Virus record (IMG/VR): IMGVR_UViG_3300042673_001922
Span: 62,001 to 126,000 of that record
Origin: a virus
Direction: 5' to 3' (one strand)
DNA: 64,000 nucleotides
Under the pieces are notes generated by a model that did no database searches, was not told the origin of the DNA, and saw only the letters and a list, made by a program, of their open reading frames with translations. Of the stretch, positions 52,310 through 60,502 are shown piece after piece (positions within the stretch are counted from its first letter, which is position 1; each line of letters starts with the position of its first letter). Both the position numbers and the translations under genes were made by a program.

Positions 52310-54076
52310 ATGGCTCGATCTATTCATGAGATAATACTCGATGCAAATAATAAAAAATATCCAAATACAATAAAGAAGTATGATGATATTTCTAATGTAT
52401 CAGCTGTTACCGGAGACGATGGAGCAGAGCTTTTTCAGTTTATAAGACCTAATGTAGACGGTGAGATAGATTCCGTTAGCGGCAATCTAAAAAGAGAATA
52501 TGCTCGAGTAAGTAAGGATAATTTAACCGATTATTCTAAAAGAGTTTTTGGCCATGAGCTACCAGAACTTATCAGTCCTCATAGATTTTCTGATCCAACC
52601 TCTAACAGAGCGCTGTATACACAAATGGATTCTCCAACATCTAGAATTGACCCAAGATATAATCCCGTTAAACCCAGTGGTATAAATCAAAATCATGGGT
52701 GGAAAATTCATGCTGATTTTGTTACAGACTTAAGTCATGAAGAGGGTTTAGCAAGAGCGGGGAGAGCAGCAGACTTATCTGTAATGGATCAAAATTTAGC
52801 AGATGTGTTTGATTCCAGACTTGCTGGTATTGGAGTTAAATCTGATGATTTTTTTAAATTTTATAAATCAGCATATAGTAGCGGAGCTCAAAATTTTGCT
52901 GATCCAAATGACATAATATCAGCAGCTGAAGTGTTCAATGAACAAGCAATGACCTACAAAATGGGACCTGGAAAATATGGTGCAGGTAGACACTTAACAG
53001 CATACCCACAAAGCTTAGAGGGTAGAGATTCTATAATAAAAAGCCTAGAAGATAAATTGGGAAATAGGCTTGTTGATCAAAATGATCCTGCATACAGGCA
53101 TAGTATAATTGGAGACACCGGAGTAAAAAATCATCCTCTTTCTAGAGGTGTTTCTGGAAGATTTACTACTGATTACTTAGGTATTAATCCAACTACTGGA
53201 AAAGTTGATTTTTCTCTTGAAGATACTTCAATGAGCAACAGTTTAGAAGAATATAAAATATCTGGAAAAATTAATCCAGAAGAAATAGATAAAATAAACA
53301 AAATAACTCAAGAAATGCCAGAGATGGCAGAACTATTACATGGCAAAGATGGTTACATTAGCCCGTATAAAACAATAGAGCAAATAGCTCAAGAGAGATC
53401 TACTGGAAAAATTGCATTCGGTAACACCAAATATGTAGATAACTATGTTGGAGATCTTCCGACTATTAATAAGCCAGGACAAATTCCAGCTCCAAGGACT
53501 CTTCAAGCTGTCTCAGCTCCAAGTGTAGCAACTACTAATGCTACTAAAGTAACTCCTTTAGCAGATGAATATGATACTGGTACAGTAGCAGCTAAAATAT
53601 CCGCAGGAGAGCCATTAACAGTTCCTCCTCCAGCATCCCCTCCTCCAAAAGGATTAAATGTTGGAACTCCAACAGATGACATTAGAGTTACCCCAAGAAA
53701 CAGAGGAGCAGATTCTGCGTCTGGTGGAAAATCTAAACCAAAAGCTCAATCTTCACCCATAAATACAAGTACTCAAAATCCAAAGCCTGACCCCAGTGCA
53801 AAAATAACTTCTAACCCCCCTCTATCTGGGGAGCCAACGCTGAAAATAGGATCTTCAGAACCATCTAAGGTAACTACTAAACCAAAAGGTTTAATGGACA
53901 ATGGAATGAAGACTGCTCAAGATCTTGCATCAGGCAACGCAAGGGCAATGGGTATTGCTGCAGCTGCTGGTTTACTTGGAGTAGGAATAGCTATGTCTAA
54001 TAGAAAAAGAACAATTGCTCCAGATGATGGAACATATTTGTCTCAAAGTAGAGCAAAATTAGAGCGGTTGAAATAA
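52310..54076 (+). CDS. Large putative virion protein, 588 aa
   Basis: Unrecognised. Polar N-terminal domain (~1-340), Pro/Ser/Lys-rich linker (~385-530), and a short hydrophobic AMGIAAAAGLLGVGIAM near the end. It follows the previous virion gene after 3 bases and shares its layout. Near the end there is CGG in frame (54065-54067). Triplet reading ends ...LERLK; four-base reading would end ...LEG at 54071, so either reading gives almost the same protein. Confidence 0.65.
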   Translation: MARSIHEIILDANNKKYPNTIKKYDDISNVSAVTGDDGAELFQFIRPNVDGEIDSVSGNLKREYARVSKDNLTDYSKRVFGHELPELISPHRFSDPTSNRALYTQMDSPTSRIDPRYNPVKPSGINQNHGWKIHADFVTDLSHEEGLARAGRAADLSVMDQNLADVFDSRLAGIGVKSDDFFKFYKSAYSSGAQNFADPNDIISAAEVFNEQAMTYKMGPGKYGAGRHLTAYPQSLEGRDSIIKSLEDKLGNRLVDQNDPAYRHSIIGDTGVKNHPLSRGVSGRFTTDYLGINPTTGKVDFSLEDTSMSNSLEEYKISGKINPEEIDKINKITQEMPEMAELLHGKDGYISPYKTIEQIAQERSTGKIAFGNTKYVDNYVGDLPTINKPGQIPAPRTLQAVSAPSVATTNATKVTPLADEYDTGTVAAKISAGEPLTVPPPASPPPKGLNVGTPTDDIRVTPRNRGADSASGGKSKPKAQSSPINTSTQNPKPDPSAKITSNPPLSGEPTLKIGSSEPSKVTTKPKGLMDNGMKTAQDLASGNARAMGIAAAAGLLGVGIAMSNRKRTIAPDDGTYLSQSRAKLERLK

Positions 54077-54083
54077 TAATTTT

Positions 54084-54500
54084 TTATTCATTATCGTATA
54101 ATTCTTTATATTTATTTGGATTTCTTCTTTTCATGTCTCTTTTGCTTCTTGCGAGCCTACATTCTTCACACCTACAACCATAATGATCGTAGCCATTAGA
54201 TGTACCATGTACTATTCCAGGATATTCTACTTCTGATATAGTTTTTTTTAAATGACAAGACTTGCAAAGAACCTGACACTTAGATAATTCTTTGTCTCTA
54301 ACTTCTTTTCTTCTGCTCCATACGCAAGAAGCATGCATTGTCTTATCTTCACGTTTAATGTGATCTACTTCTAAGCTGTCCCAAGAACCACAATGCTTGC
54401 ATGGACCGTTAGCCAGAACCCAGTCAAGTCTTCTGTCTCTCATCCATTTTCTTTGGTATTCTTTTAGGTAAGCTTTTCTTTTTTCTATATCTTTAGTCAT
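54084..54500 (-). CDS. HNH endonuclease
   Basis: Basic N-terminus (KAYLKEYQRKWMRDRRL), CKHCGSWDSLEVDHI (first zinc pair and HNH DH), CQVLCKSCHLKK (second pair), and a C-terminal CRCEECR. 138 residues. It may be a free-standing homing-type nuclease, lying next to the unusual tRNA gene. Confidence 0.85.
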   Translation of the reverse strand: MTKDIEKRKAYLKEYQRKWMRDRRLDWVLANGPCKHCGSWDSLEVDHIKREDKTMHASCVWSRRKEVRDKELSKCQVLCKSCHLKKTISEVEYPGIVHGTSNGYDHYGCRCEECRLARSKRDMKRRNPNKYKELYDNE

Positions 54501-54547
54501 TATATCTAAATTTTTCTATGCTCTTAGTTATGGTATTGAAATTACAT

Positions 54548-54623
<76 letters not shown>

Positions 54624-54633
54624 ATAATCTGTT

Positions 54634-54651
54634 ATTATAGTACCATAAAAA
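54634..54651 (-). promoter_or_regulatory. Promoter of the tRNA-Gly gene (TATGGTACTATAAT)
   Basis: On the minus strand TTTTTATGGTACTATAAT ends about 10 bases before the tRNA. The same 16-base TTTTTATGGTACTATA precedes the HTH gene at 62569. TATAAT is 54639-54634. Confidence 0.6.
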
Positions 54652-54694
54652 TACTGGTTGATAATAGCAGAGAAATTAAATATACCCAAAGAAC

Positions 54695-54937
54695 TTAATT
54701 AAATGGTTGACCATCTTTGTCATCTAGATCAAATCCACCAAGTTTTAATGGACTCCACATTAAGCTAAGAATTTCTGATATTGCATTTATTGTTTGTGGA
54801 TTTTGCTGACTTGAAAGCCTAAACAATCCATTTATTGCATTAGCTATACTGACAGTAGTGTAATGTATTTGTTCATTATTTCTGTCATCATGCTTAACGC
54901 AATCATAAATTTTATTATATATTTCTGTGTAGTTCAT
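54695..54937 (-). CDS. Unknown small protein, 80 aa
   Basis: Helical protein (YTTVSIANAINGLFRL, TINAISEILSLMW) with no known motif. It overlaps the previous gene by 23 bases and lies upstream of the tRNA promoter. Confidence 0.6.
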   Translation of the reverse strand: MNYTEIYNKIYDCVKHDDRNNEQIHYTTVSIANAINGLFRLSSQQNPQTINAISEILSLMWSPLKLGGFDLDDKDGQPFN

Positions 54938-55322
54938 ATAAATCTTCTTTCTTTGGCGATATCATTTTCGCCTCTACCAGGAGACTGTCAGTAAACTTCA
55001 AGTCATATTCAAACCATAACATCCTATTGGAATCTATTGATTCGTCTTCAGTTAAGTATACAGGACAATGCACTTTTATGTGGCCGTGAAAGTATATCTT
55101 TCTGCTCTTTTTATTCTTTGAATCTTCTTCAAAAGAAGGGCTTTCTTCCATGTATAAGTATCCATTATTGTCTATAAAATAACTATCTAAAAAGCATTCC
55201 ATAGATTTTGATTTAAATCCTTCAGCAGCAAAAGCATAATAAATATAAGACTTGTAGCTGTGTGGAATCCAAGGCTCTACCGGCAAAGGATAATCAATAT
55301 GAAAAAAATCGTACGTTCCCAT
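54915..55322 (-). CDS. Unknown protein, 135 aa
   Basis: Beta-rich look with HIDYPLPVEPWIPHSYKSY at the start and HGHIKVHCPVYL in the middle. Predicted transcript begins 4 bases before ATG, nearly leaderless. No family recognised. Confidence 0.6.
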   Translation of the reverse strand: MGTYDFFHIDYPLPVEPWIPHSYKSYIYYAFAAEGFKSKSMECFLDSYFIDNNGYLYMEESPSFEEDSKNKKSRKIYFHGHIKVHCPVYLTEDESIDSNRMLWFEYDLKFTDSLLVEAKMISPKKEDLYELHRNI

Positions 55323-55332
55323 AATTAACTAT

Positions 55333-55341
55333 ATTATAGCA
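55333..55341 (-). promoter_or_regulatory. Extended -10 promoter (TGCTATAAT)
   Basis: Minus-strand TGCTATAAT ending 10 bases before ATG 55322; predicted leader of only about 4 bases. Confidence 0.6.
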
Positions 55342-55356
55342 GCTCAAACCGCAATT

Positions 55357-55368
55357 TGAGGTCCTATT
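55357..55368. repeat. Direct repeat copy 1, TGAGGTCCTATT
   Basis: Twelve-base sequence repeated exactly at 56647-56658, flanking the 55417-56638 gene. Confidence 0.6.
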
Positions 55369-55380
55369 GATTTTAAAAGG

Positions 55381-55390
55381 TTACTATATA
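55381..55390 (+). promoter_or_regulatory. Late-type promoter motif TTACTATATA
   Basis: Twenty-six bases before ATG 55417. Confidence 0.55.
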
Positions 55391-55416
55391 TATAGTTTTT
55401 AACTTTAAGGTTTATT

Positions 55417-56638
55417 ATGTTTCGTTCCTCAGAATCAATGCCAATAGATCATTTTTTATTTAGAGCAGGCAAATCTGCCCCTGGCGCTAAAGAAGGAATG
55501 CAAGAAATAGAATCAAGCTTAAGGGAAATAGGTAGGCTTGATGAATCTTTTCTTACAATGGGAGATAAATCCGTTGTTGGAGCTCGTGTAAGTAAAAAAA
55601 CTTTAGGTATCTCTGTATCTAATCAAGTATTAGAAAAATTTGGCTTTGAACCACTTAACGAGAGGGCAATGGCTCATGCTGAGACTGTGGGTCAAAGTTT
55701 AACTCGACATGAAGCCTTGCAACGAATGCTTAGGCATGAAGGTATTAGGCTTAGTAATACAAGTGGAGTAAGTAATCTTCTTGTTTTTAGAGAATCTGTA
55801 GTTCGAAGAGGATCCTTAACTGGCAATGTAAAAACTGCGTTACACGAAATTGGACATGGTGTATCTAAGTTAACACAAAGTACTGTGGATAAAAATCTTC
55901 TTGTGGGTCAATTGAAGGATATTATCCGGAGTTAGTTCGGTAGATGAAGAAGTTGCTAGTAAATTTAAAGATACTTATCTAGGTGTTATGCGTGAATTTG
56001 GTCGAGAAGAAGCTAGAGCTGAGTCTTTCTCTGGATTAATTTCAAAAACCACCATAGGAAAAGACGCTCTAACCAAGATAGCAAGAGGAGGTATTGAGGA
56101 GAAGCATATTAAGGGAACCTTATTAAGCGCATACAATCGTCTTGATGATGAATTTTATGGATTCCAAGGATATGCAGAAATCAACTTAAGGAACATGCGA
56201 GGTTCTGCAGTGTATGATGCATTTGCTCGTCATATTGATTTTGATCAATTACAAAGACTAGGAGCCGTAGAAGCTCATGGCGTTTTTATGGGTTCAGTTG
56301 ATTACGGCGGAATGTCAGAAGCTGTTGCTCCATCTTTGAGAAGTCTTCAACAAACAGCAAACGAGCATGTGCTAACAAATTATGGTGAAGATACATATGA
56401 TCGTTATCAGTCGCTAGTAACAGAATCAAAAAGAATTCCTGCACAGATAAAAGGATCTGGCCTAGCTTCAATTTCCTCTGAACCTATTATAGATTCAATA
56501 GCTGCTTTAGAAAGAAGCGGGGCTAGCACAGAGGTTGCAGAACAAGTTGGAAGAACTGGTGGGATGGCAAAAAGAACACTTAGTGGAATATTGTCAGCCG
56601 GAGAAACAGCAGCAGAAGTTATGAGATTTATTAAATAA
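55417..56638 (+). CDS. HExxH metallopeptidase-like protein, interrupted by CGGA, 406 aa by four-base reading
   Basis: The first frame (170 aa) contains TALHEIGHGVSKL, the HExxH zinc motif (H143, E144, H147). Triplet reading stops at 55935. Reading CGGA at 55927-55930 as Gly gives KDII-G-VSSVDEEVASKF and then FGREEARAESFSG (residues ~195-205), whose Glu could be the third zinc ligand or support. So the putative catalytic domain spans the site. The rest (235 aa) is helical, mixed and unrecognised. It may be a virion-borne or injected protease. Confidence 0.7.
55927..55930 (+). other. CGGA four-base codon site (Gly171)
   Basis: ATT-ATC-CGGA-GTT-AGT restores the open frame; triplet reading gives CGG-AGT-TAG. 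Confidence 0.75.
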
Positions 56639-56780
56639 TATATATCTGAGGTCCTATTAATTTCTTTGTATAAAACCCAAAAAGACAAAAAAAGTTTAAA
56701 ACAGTTTTGCCTCTTAAAATTTTTTTCCCAAATTTTACCTATATAGGTTTTTTAAATTAAAAAATATAATATTCCGCGTT
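56639..56780. other. Non-coding gap with repeat copy and weak terminator
   Basis: It holds the second TGAGGTCCTATT (56647-56658) and a very AT-rich stretch. A weak hairpin ACCT-ATAT-AGGT (56737-56748) is followed by six T (56748-56753). No gene is seen. Confidence 0.5.
56647..56658. repeat. Direct repeat copy 2, TGAGGTCCTATT
   Basis: Exact copy of 55357-55368, lying just after the 55417-56638 gene. Confidence 0.6.
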
Positions 56781-57044
56781 TTAGTTATTATCTGCAACTG
56801 CGTCTTCTAGTGGGGAAACTATAATTGTTTCTCCATCTGAAGTAACGCCAAAGATACATCCAACATCGTTACCTTCAGGATCAGAAGAAGCGTAGATCTT
56901 GCTTCCGTCATTAAAGATGATTGCTACCGGATATCCACCACGGGAATTTTCCCAACCTTCAGCTTTAAGCTCTTCTTTAGTTAGCATTCTTACTTCAGCT
57001 ACCATTAATCCTACAGGATATGCTGCTTTGTCTAAACTGGTCAT
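56781..57044 (-). CDS. Unknown small protein, 87 aa
   Basis: ATG 57044 is chosen because ACGAGGAACAAA gives a strong ribosome site; a longer frame to 57116 overlaps the next gene. GYPVAIIFNDGSKIYASSDP looks like a beta-hairpin domain. Unknown function. Confidence 0.65.
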   Translation of the reverse strand: MTSLDKAAYPVGLMVAEVRMLTKEELKAEGWENSRGGYPVAIIFNDGSKIYASSDPEGNDVGCIFGVTSDGETIIVSPLEDAVADNN

Positions 57045-57108
57045 TTTGTTCCTCGTATCTAAAGGGGTTTCTAAGGCTCTTAAATAGGCTTGACGCATTT
57101 CATAAAAA

Positions 57109-57321
57109 TCAAGCATCTGTTACAGTGCCCCATTCATGGTGGATAATTTCACAAGTAAATTTACAAGAAGGACACCTAGGAGTACCATATTGGCTCATCA
57201 TAGAATGAGATGGTTTATCTCCGCATTTACATCTTAGTACTAATTCTGGTCCCCAAGTTCTTATGAGTCTTGTTTTAGCGGACTGAGAAATAGGGATAGA
57301 CAAAGAAGATTGAGAAATCAT
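57109..57321 (-). CDS. Small zinc-ribbon protein, 70 aa
   Basis: RCKCGD and CPSCKFTC bind zinc; TWGPELVL and HHEWGTVTDA flank them. Strong ribosome site AGAGGAGAAACAA. Role unknown. Confidence 0.7.
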   Translation of the reverse strand: MISQSSLSIPISQSAKTRLIRTWGPELVLRCKCGDKPSHSMMSQYGTPRCPSCKFTCEIIHHEWGTVTDA

Positions 57322-57332
57322 TTGTTTCTCCT

Positions 57333-57785
57333 CTAGTGATAATGCTTATTACTGTGTATGTCATTAAAGTTTTTTGTTTTAGATTGAACTAAAGAATTAA
57401 TAGCAGTATGCAAAGAAGGCCAATCACGCTTAAGGTCATTAAGAAGATTTGATAACATCTTGTCATGCAGCGGTTCATTAACGCCTTTATTAAAAATAGC
57501 TTTATAAATTTTGTAGAGAGCTTCTCTTTCCTTAAAATTTAATGATCCATAAGTATTGTAACTAAAGTCAATGTTGTCTTTAATGTCCATATATGGATTT
57601 TTAGGAGTATCAATAAATTCTTTAATGTCCATATATGGATTCTTAGGATATGGATTCTTAGGAGTTTTACCAATAAATGTAGATTTCTCTTCTTTTACTG
57701 AAGTTTGATCTTTGTTAGAAATAGAATTTGCTAGACTAGCAATAGAAGATGCTAGATTGTTTATTGCCTGAATAAGAGATTTCAT
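57333..57785 (-). CDS. Unknown protein with tandem KNPYMDIK repeats, 150 aa
   Basis: N-terminal helix (IQAINNLASSIASLANS), then PKNPYPKNPYMDIK, TPKNPYMDIK and related copies at ~40-65. At DNA level the repeat holds the palindrome TCCATATATGGA twice. The rest is helical. Unknown function; repeats may bind a partner. Confidence 0.6.
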   Translation of the reverse strand: MKSLIQAINNLASSIASLANSISNKDQTSVKEEKSTFIGKTPKNPYPKNPYMDIKEFIDTPKNPYMDIKDNIDFSYNTYGSLNFKEREALYKIYKAIFNKGVNEPLHDKMLSNLLNDLKRDWPSLHTAINSLVQSKTKNFNDIHSNKHYH

Positions 57786-57796
57786 TTTTATCCTTT

Positions 57797-58012
57797 TTAA
57801 TAACGAGCTATTAAATTCAATCTTTGAATCTCAGCTTCTAAACTCTGCAACTTGTATTCCATAGAACTTATATGGGTGAGTAGTAAAGATATAGTATTTG
57901 AGGCAGATTGACAAATATCATAAACATTTTTAGAATCATGAATTGTTTTATCAGCTTCATTGAGAAGTGAATGAATTAATTCTTTAGAGCTATCTAGAAT
58001 ATGTTCTGACAT
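57797..58012 (-). CDS. Small helical protein, 71 aa, leaderless
   Basis: Heptad-like helices (ISSMEYKLQSLEAEIQRL). The promoter TGATATAAT ends 6 bases before the ATG, so a leaderless mRNA is likely. Unknown function. Confidence 0.6.
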   Translation of the reverse strand: MSEHILDSSKELIHSLLNEADKTIHDSKNVYDICQSASNTISLLLTHISSMEYKLQSLEAEIQRLNLIARY

Positions 58013-58018
58013 AAAAAC

Positions 58019-58027
58019 ATTATATCA
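58019..58027 (-). promoter_or_regulatory. Extended -10 promoter (TGATATAAT), leaderless start
   Basis: Minus strand; ends 6 bases before ATG 58012 and overlaps the upstream gene's stop. Confidence 0.6.
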
Positions 58028-58255
58028 GCTAAAGCCAGATAACTTCTTGTTTAAGTTCTTATACAAATTTTTTTCTTCTGAAATTTCAGCTAAAGCATTA
58101 TCAAGTAAAGATAATAGCAATTTGTCAAAATTACTTAAAAGGCTAGTGTCAAAGTAAACTTTGTTGGTAGAAATTTTATCTTCTGTATTTGAAGAAGAAG
58201 AAGATTCCTCTTTATTATTAGGGTAATTACATGGCCAGTTGGGATGAATCATCAT
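58025..58255 (-). CDS. Unknown small protein, 76 aa
   Basis: Short polar start with Ser/Asn runs, then helices (LLSNFDKLLLSLLDNALAEI). The ATG overlaps the stop of a possible 31-aa peptide upstream. Unknown function. Confidence 0.6.
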   Translation of the reverse strand: MMIHPNWPCNYPNNKEESSSSSNTEDKISTNKVYFDTSLLSNFDKLLLSLLDNALAEISEEKNLYKNLNKKLSGFS

Positions 58256-58347
58256 AAGACTAATTCTTTGGGAGTAGTTAAAAACCGGAATATAATATAC
58301 GCAAGCTCAAACAAAGCAGCGAGGATCTGAACAGTAATGCCTGTCAT
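58252..58347 (-). CDS. Possible 31-aa membrane peptide with an in-frame CGG
   Basis: One hydrophobic helix (ITVQILAALFELAYIIF) followed by RFLTTPKELVL; stop TGA overlaps the next ATG. It contains CGG (58287-58285). A four-base reading would end it three codons later. The ribosome site is weak, so this is tentative. Confidence 0.35.
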   Translation of the reverse strand: MTGITVQILAALFELAYIIFRFLTTPKELVL

Positions 58348-58394
58348 AATTTTCTATCTTTCTTTTATGTTACAAGTCGGTGATTAGATAGATA

Positions 58395-58694
58395 TTATAT
58401 TAGTTCTAATAAATATACTTTATGTAGTCTCTTTTTACAAGTGTGAGAAGGTGCTTCATCTATAGCTACACATACCTTAACGTACACTCCACAAGAATGG
58501 CATTTCCATTCACTGTTAGGTTTATATCTTAAGGTAGTATTCTCTTGCTTAGGGGCATTGATTGTCAGCTGAGAAGAATCAACAGAAGGAGCTTGTAGAC
58601 ATGATGGGCAAAGCCTAGGTTTTCTCCCTCTTGCTTTAAGGCGCTTCCATTGAAGATTACATTGGATACAAGTTAGTTCGTCAAATTCTTCCAT
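58395..58694 (-). CDS. Double zinc-finger protein, 99 aa
   Basis: LTCIQCNLQWKRLKARG plus LCPSCLQAP form one zinc ribbon, WKCHSCGVYVKVC with HTCKK a second. ATG 58694 has AGGA 7 bases upstream, so the longer ATG 58727 is rejected. Likely nucleic-acid binding. Confidence 0.7.
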   Translation of the reverse strand: MEEFDELTCIQCNLQWKRLKARGRKPRLCPSCLQAPSVDSSQLTINAPKQENTTLRYKPNSEWKCHSCGVYVKVCVAIDEAPSHTCKKRLHKVYLLELI

Positions 58695-58702
58695 AGTTGT
58701 TC

Positions 58703-59311
58703 CTAAATTTTTTCTTGAAAATGACAATGAAAAGGTGCTCCGGTATAAGGGTCATACTTTGAGGCAACTGCTATAGCTTTTAAAGCTGCTTTTTTAGCCT
58801 GAGCTACTGTCATCTTTTTTGATGAACCAAGAACATGCAAAGCGCCAAGAGCGTAAGCACTTCCAGTTCCAAGAGCATACATGCCACTTATATCAGAGGT
58901 CCAAGAGTAGTCGCCATCAACAACATATATGCAACCTGAGACTACGACTAAAATTGTAGATCCATGCTCAGCAATGTGAGTTGAAGTATCTCTTTCAGGA
59001 GCAGCATATCCTTGTTTTTCAAAACATTCTCTAAGAGAAGGTATAAACTTTGTAGTTATAAAGTTGTCTAACTTTTTTCCAGTTGTTCCAGGAGGTACAA
59101 CAGGAGGAGTAAAGGCGTGATGAAGAATATTAATTGCGCGCATATCTCCAGCTGCACCTAAAAGGTATCTTCCATTTTCTGCAACTTTAGCAGAAGTAGA
59201 AGATAGTGTAGTTATCTGTGAAGCAAAACCACCTTCATCAACGGTGGATATGCGAGAATCACTACAAACTAAAGAATAGTCTAATCCCTGAATAGCTATA
59301 ATGGTAGTCAT
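58703..59311 (-). CDS. HslV/proteasome-beta-like Ntn peptidase, 202 aa
   Basis: MTTIIAIQGLDYSLVCSDSR gives an N-terminal Thr nucleophile after Met removal and the usual Asp (SDSR). GYLLGAAGDMRA-type, GSTILVVVSG and YALGTGSAYALGAL follow the HslV fold, ending ASKYDPYTGAPF. No unfoldase gene is seen here. It may replace or jam the host protease, or process phage proteins. Ribosome site GAGGAA. Confidence 0.82.
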   Translation of the reverse strand: MTTIIAIQGLDYSLVCSDSRISTVDEGGFASQITTLSSTSAKVAENGRYLLGAAGDMRAINILHHAFTPPVVPPGTTGKKLDNFITTKFIPSLRECFEKQGYAAPERDTSTHIAEHGSTILVVVSGCIYVVDGDYSWTSDISGMYALGTGSAYALGALHVLGSSKKMTVAQAKKAALKAIAVASKYDPYTGAPFHCHFQEKI

Positions 59312-59341
59312 TTAATTCCTCGGTATATTTAAATATATTAC

Positions 59342-59370
59342 ATTATACCTTAGAATAAGATTAAATTCAA
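59342..59370 (-). promoter_or_regulatory. Sigma-70-type promoter TTGAAT-17-TATAAT
   Basis: Minus strand, -35 at 59370-59365 and -10 at 59347-59342. It directs the HslV-like gene at 59311. Confidence 0.7.
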
Positions 59371-59531
59371 TCTTTAGAAGGATTAAAATATAAAGAACCA
59401 AAAACCTCTATAGCTATGGAGTTAATTTCTTTAGAATTAGAAAAGGAATTATATTGAACATATTCATTATTTAAAGAATGAAAGTAATGTTTATATTTTT
59501 TATTTTTAAACTTTCTTTTGTTCTTTGCCAA
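59367..59531 (-). CDS. Small basic protein, 54 aa
   Basis: TTG start with AAGGG upstream; first residues are very basic (KNKRKFKNKKYKHYF). It overlaps the KTSC gene by 26 bases and ends over the HslV promoter. Tentative; function unknown. Confidence 0.45.
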   Translation of the reverse strand: MAKNKRKFKNKKYKHYFHSLNNEYVQYNSFSNSKEINSIAIEVFGSLYFNPSKD

Positions 59532-59769
59532 GAGTTTCGCCCTTTTTATAAATACAGGTGCCATTTAAATTATTTCTAATTTTAGAGTTAAAATATGCCC
59601 CAGCTGAATCAGCTGCAATAAACTCAGCAAACTTGTCATACGACACAGAGTCATAATGCCAAATGGCTCCAGAATGAAATATTACTATCAAGCCCTCGGT
59701 ATCTTCATCCCATGCAGCAGAGTGAAGAACAGAACTATCACGAAATTGTTTAAATTTAATTGTTGACAT
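59506..59769 (-). CDS. KTSC-domain protein, 87 aa
   Basis: FRDSSVLHSAAWDEDTEGL, VIFHSGAIWHYDSVSYDKF and AYFNSKIRNN follow the KTSC domain (often fused to or near RNA/lysyl-tRNA functions). ATG 59769 has GGTGG upstream. Confidence 0.75.
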   Translation of the reverse strand: MSTIKFKQFRDSSVLHSAAWDEDTEGLIVIFHSGAIWHYDSVSYDKFAEFIAADSAGAYFNSKIRNNLNGTCIYKKGETLGKEQKKV

Positions 59770-59770
59770 A

Positions 59771-60001
59771 TCAACCACCGTTCAAATTGTAGAAACTTTC
59801 ATACTCTGATAATCCATTGCACCTTATGCAATTAAGGGGATTATCTTCATGCTGTGAATCGTGTTCACGATACAAAGAAGTAGCTATTTGCTTCCAGTGA
59901 TTAAGTTGTGCAAGCATGACTGAATTGCTTTGAGTAAGTAGCTTGATATTATCAAGAAGTGCATTTACATCTTCTTGTGAAAATATTGGGTCATTATTCA
60001 T
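59771..60001 (-). CDS. Unknown small protein, 76 aa
   Basis: Helical start and HEDNPLNCIRCNGL, a possible His/Cys metal site. Its ribosome site GGAGG is part of the tRNA-Arg acceptor strand, 6 bases before ATG. Function unknown. Confidence 0.65.
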   Translation of the reverse strand: MNNDPIFSQEDVNALLDNIKLLTQSNSVMLAQLNHWKQIATSLYREHDSQHEDNPLNCIRCNGLSEYESFYNLNGG

Positions 60002-60005
60002 ATAG

Positions 60006-60077
60006 TGCCTCCACTAGGACTCGAACCTAGAACGAGAAATTAGAAGTTTCTTGTTATATCCCTTTAACTATAGAGGC
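60006..60077 (-). tRNA. tRNA-Arg(UCU)
   Basis: Minus-strand cloverleaf: acceptor GCCUCUA/UGGAGGC, D-arm GUUA/UAAC with GGG in its loop, anticodon arm AGAAA-CUUCUAA-UUUCU with normal 7-base loop and anticodon UCU, T-arm CUAGG-UUCGAGU-CCUAG, A73. CCA is not encoded. It decodes AGA/AGG, the arginine codon used most in this phage. Confidence 0.93.
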
Positions 60078-60080
60078 TTG

Positions 60081-60500
60081 TTAAAGATAATTATACTGTT
60101 CTCTTGTTTGAATATCAACAAAAAGATTTGATTCTAAAAGAAAATCTTTATAAGAAACAATGTAATAGAATCCATTACTCCAGTAAGCACCTTGAACTAA
60201 ATATCCATCAAAAGGTTTGAATTCACTTATCTCATGCCAATCGCCCATAGAATCCATTACATACCTAAAAATTCCAAGAGGTTTAGGAGTCCATAATTTT
60301 GCAATAACGTTATTTGGCAAAGCGACAGAGGCATGCAAAAGAACGTATGATTCTATAGCAGCGGTAACTTCCTCTATTGGTAAGGACTTAGAAGAATAGG
60401 AAAACCAATTATTCTGCTGTATTTGAGAAAGAAAATAATGAGAATCTTCTTCATCTAAAGATGACTCAAAAACAGATGTCCTTTGTAATAGATCTAACAT
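60081..60500 (-). CDS. Unknown protein, 139 aa
   Basis: Beta-rich C-terminal half with WHEISEFKPFDGYLVQGAYW and a helical N-terminus. No known motif. It ends 3 bases before the tRNA-Arg gene. Confidence 0.6.
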   Translation of the reverse strand: MLDLLQRTSVFESSLDEEDSHYFLSQIQQNNWFSYSSKSLPIEEVTAAIESYVLLHASVALPNNVIAKLWTPKPLGIFRYVMDSMGDWHEISEFKPFDGYLVQGAYWSNGFYYIVSYKDFLLESNLFVDIQTREQYNYL

Positions 60501-60502
60501 AA

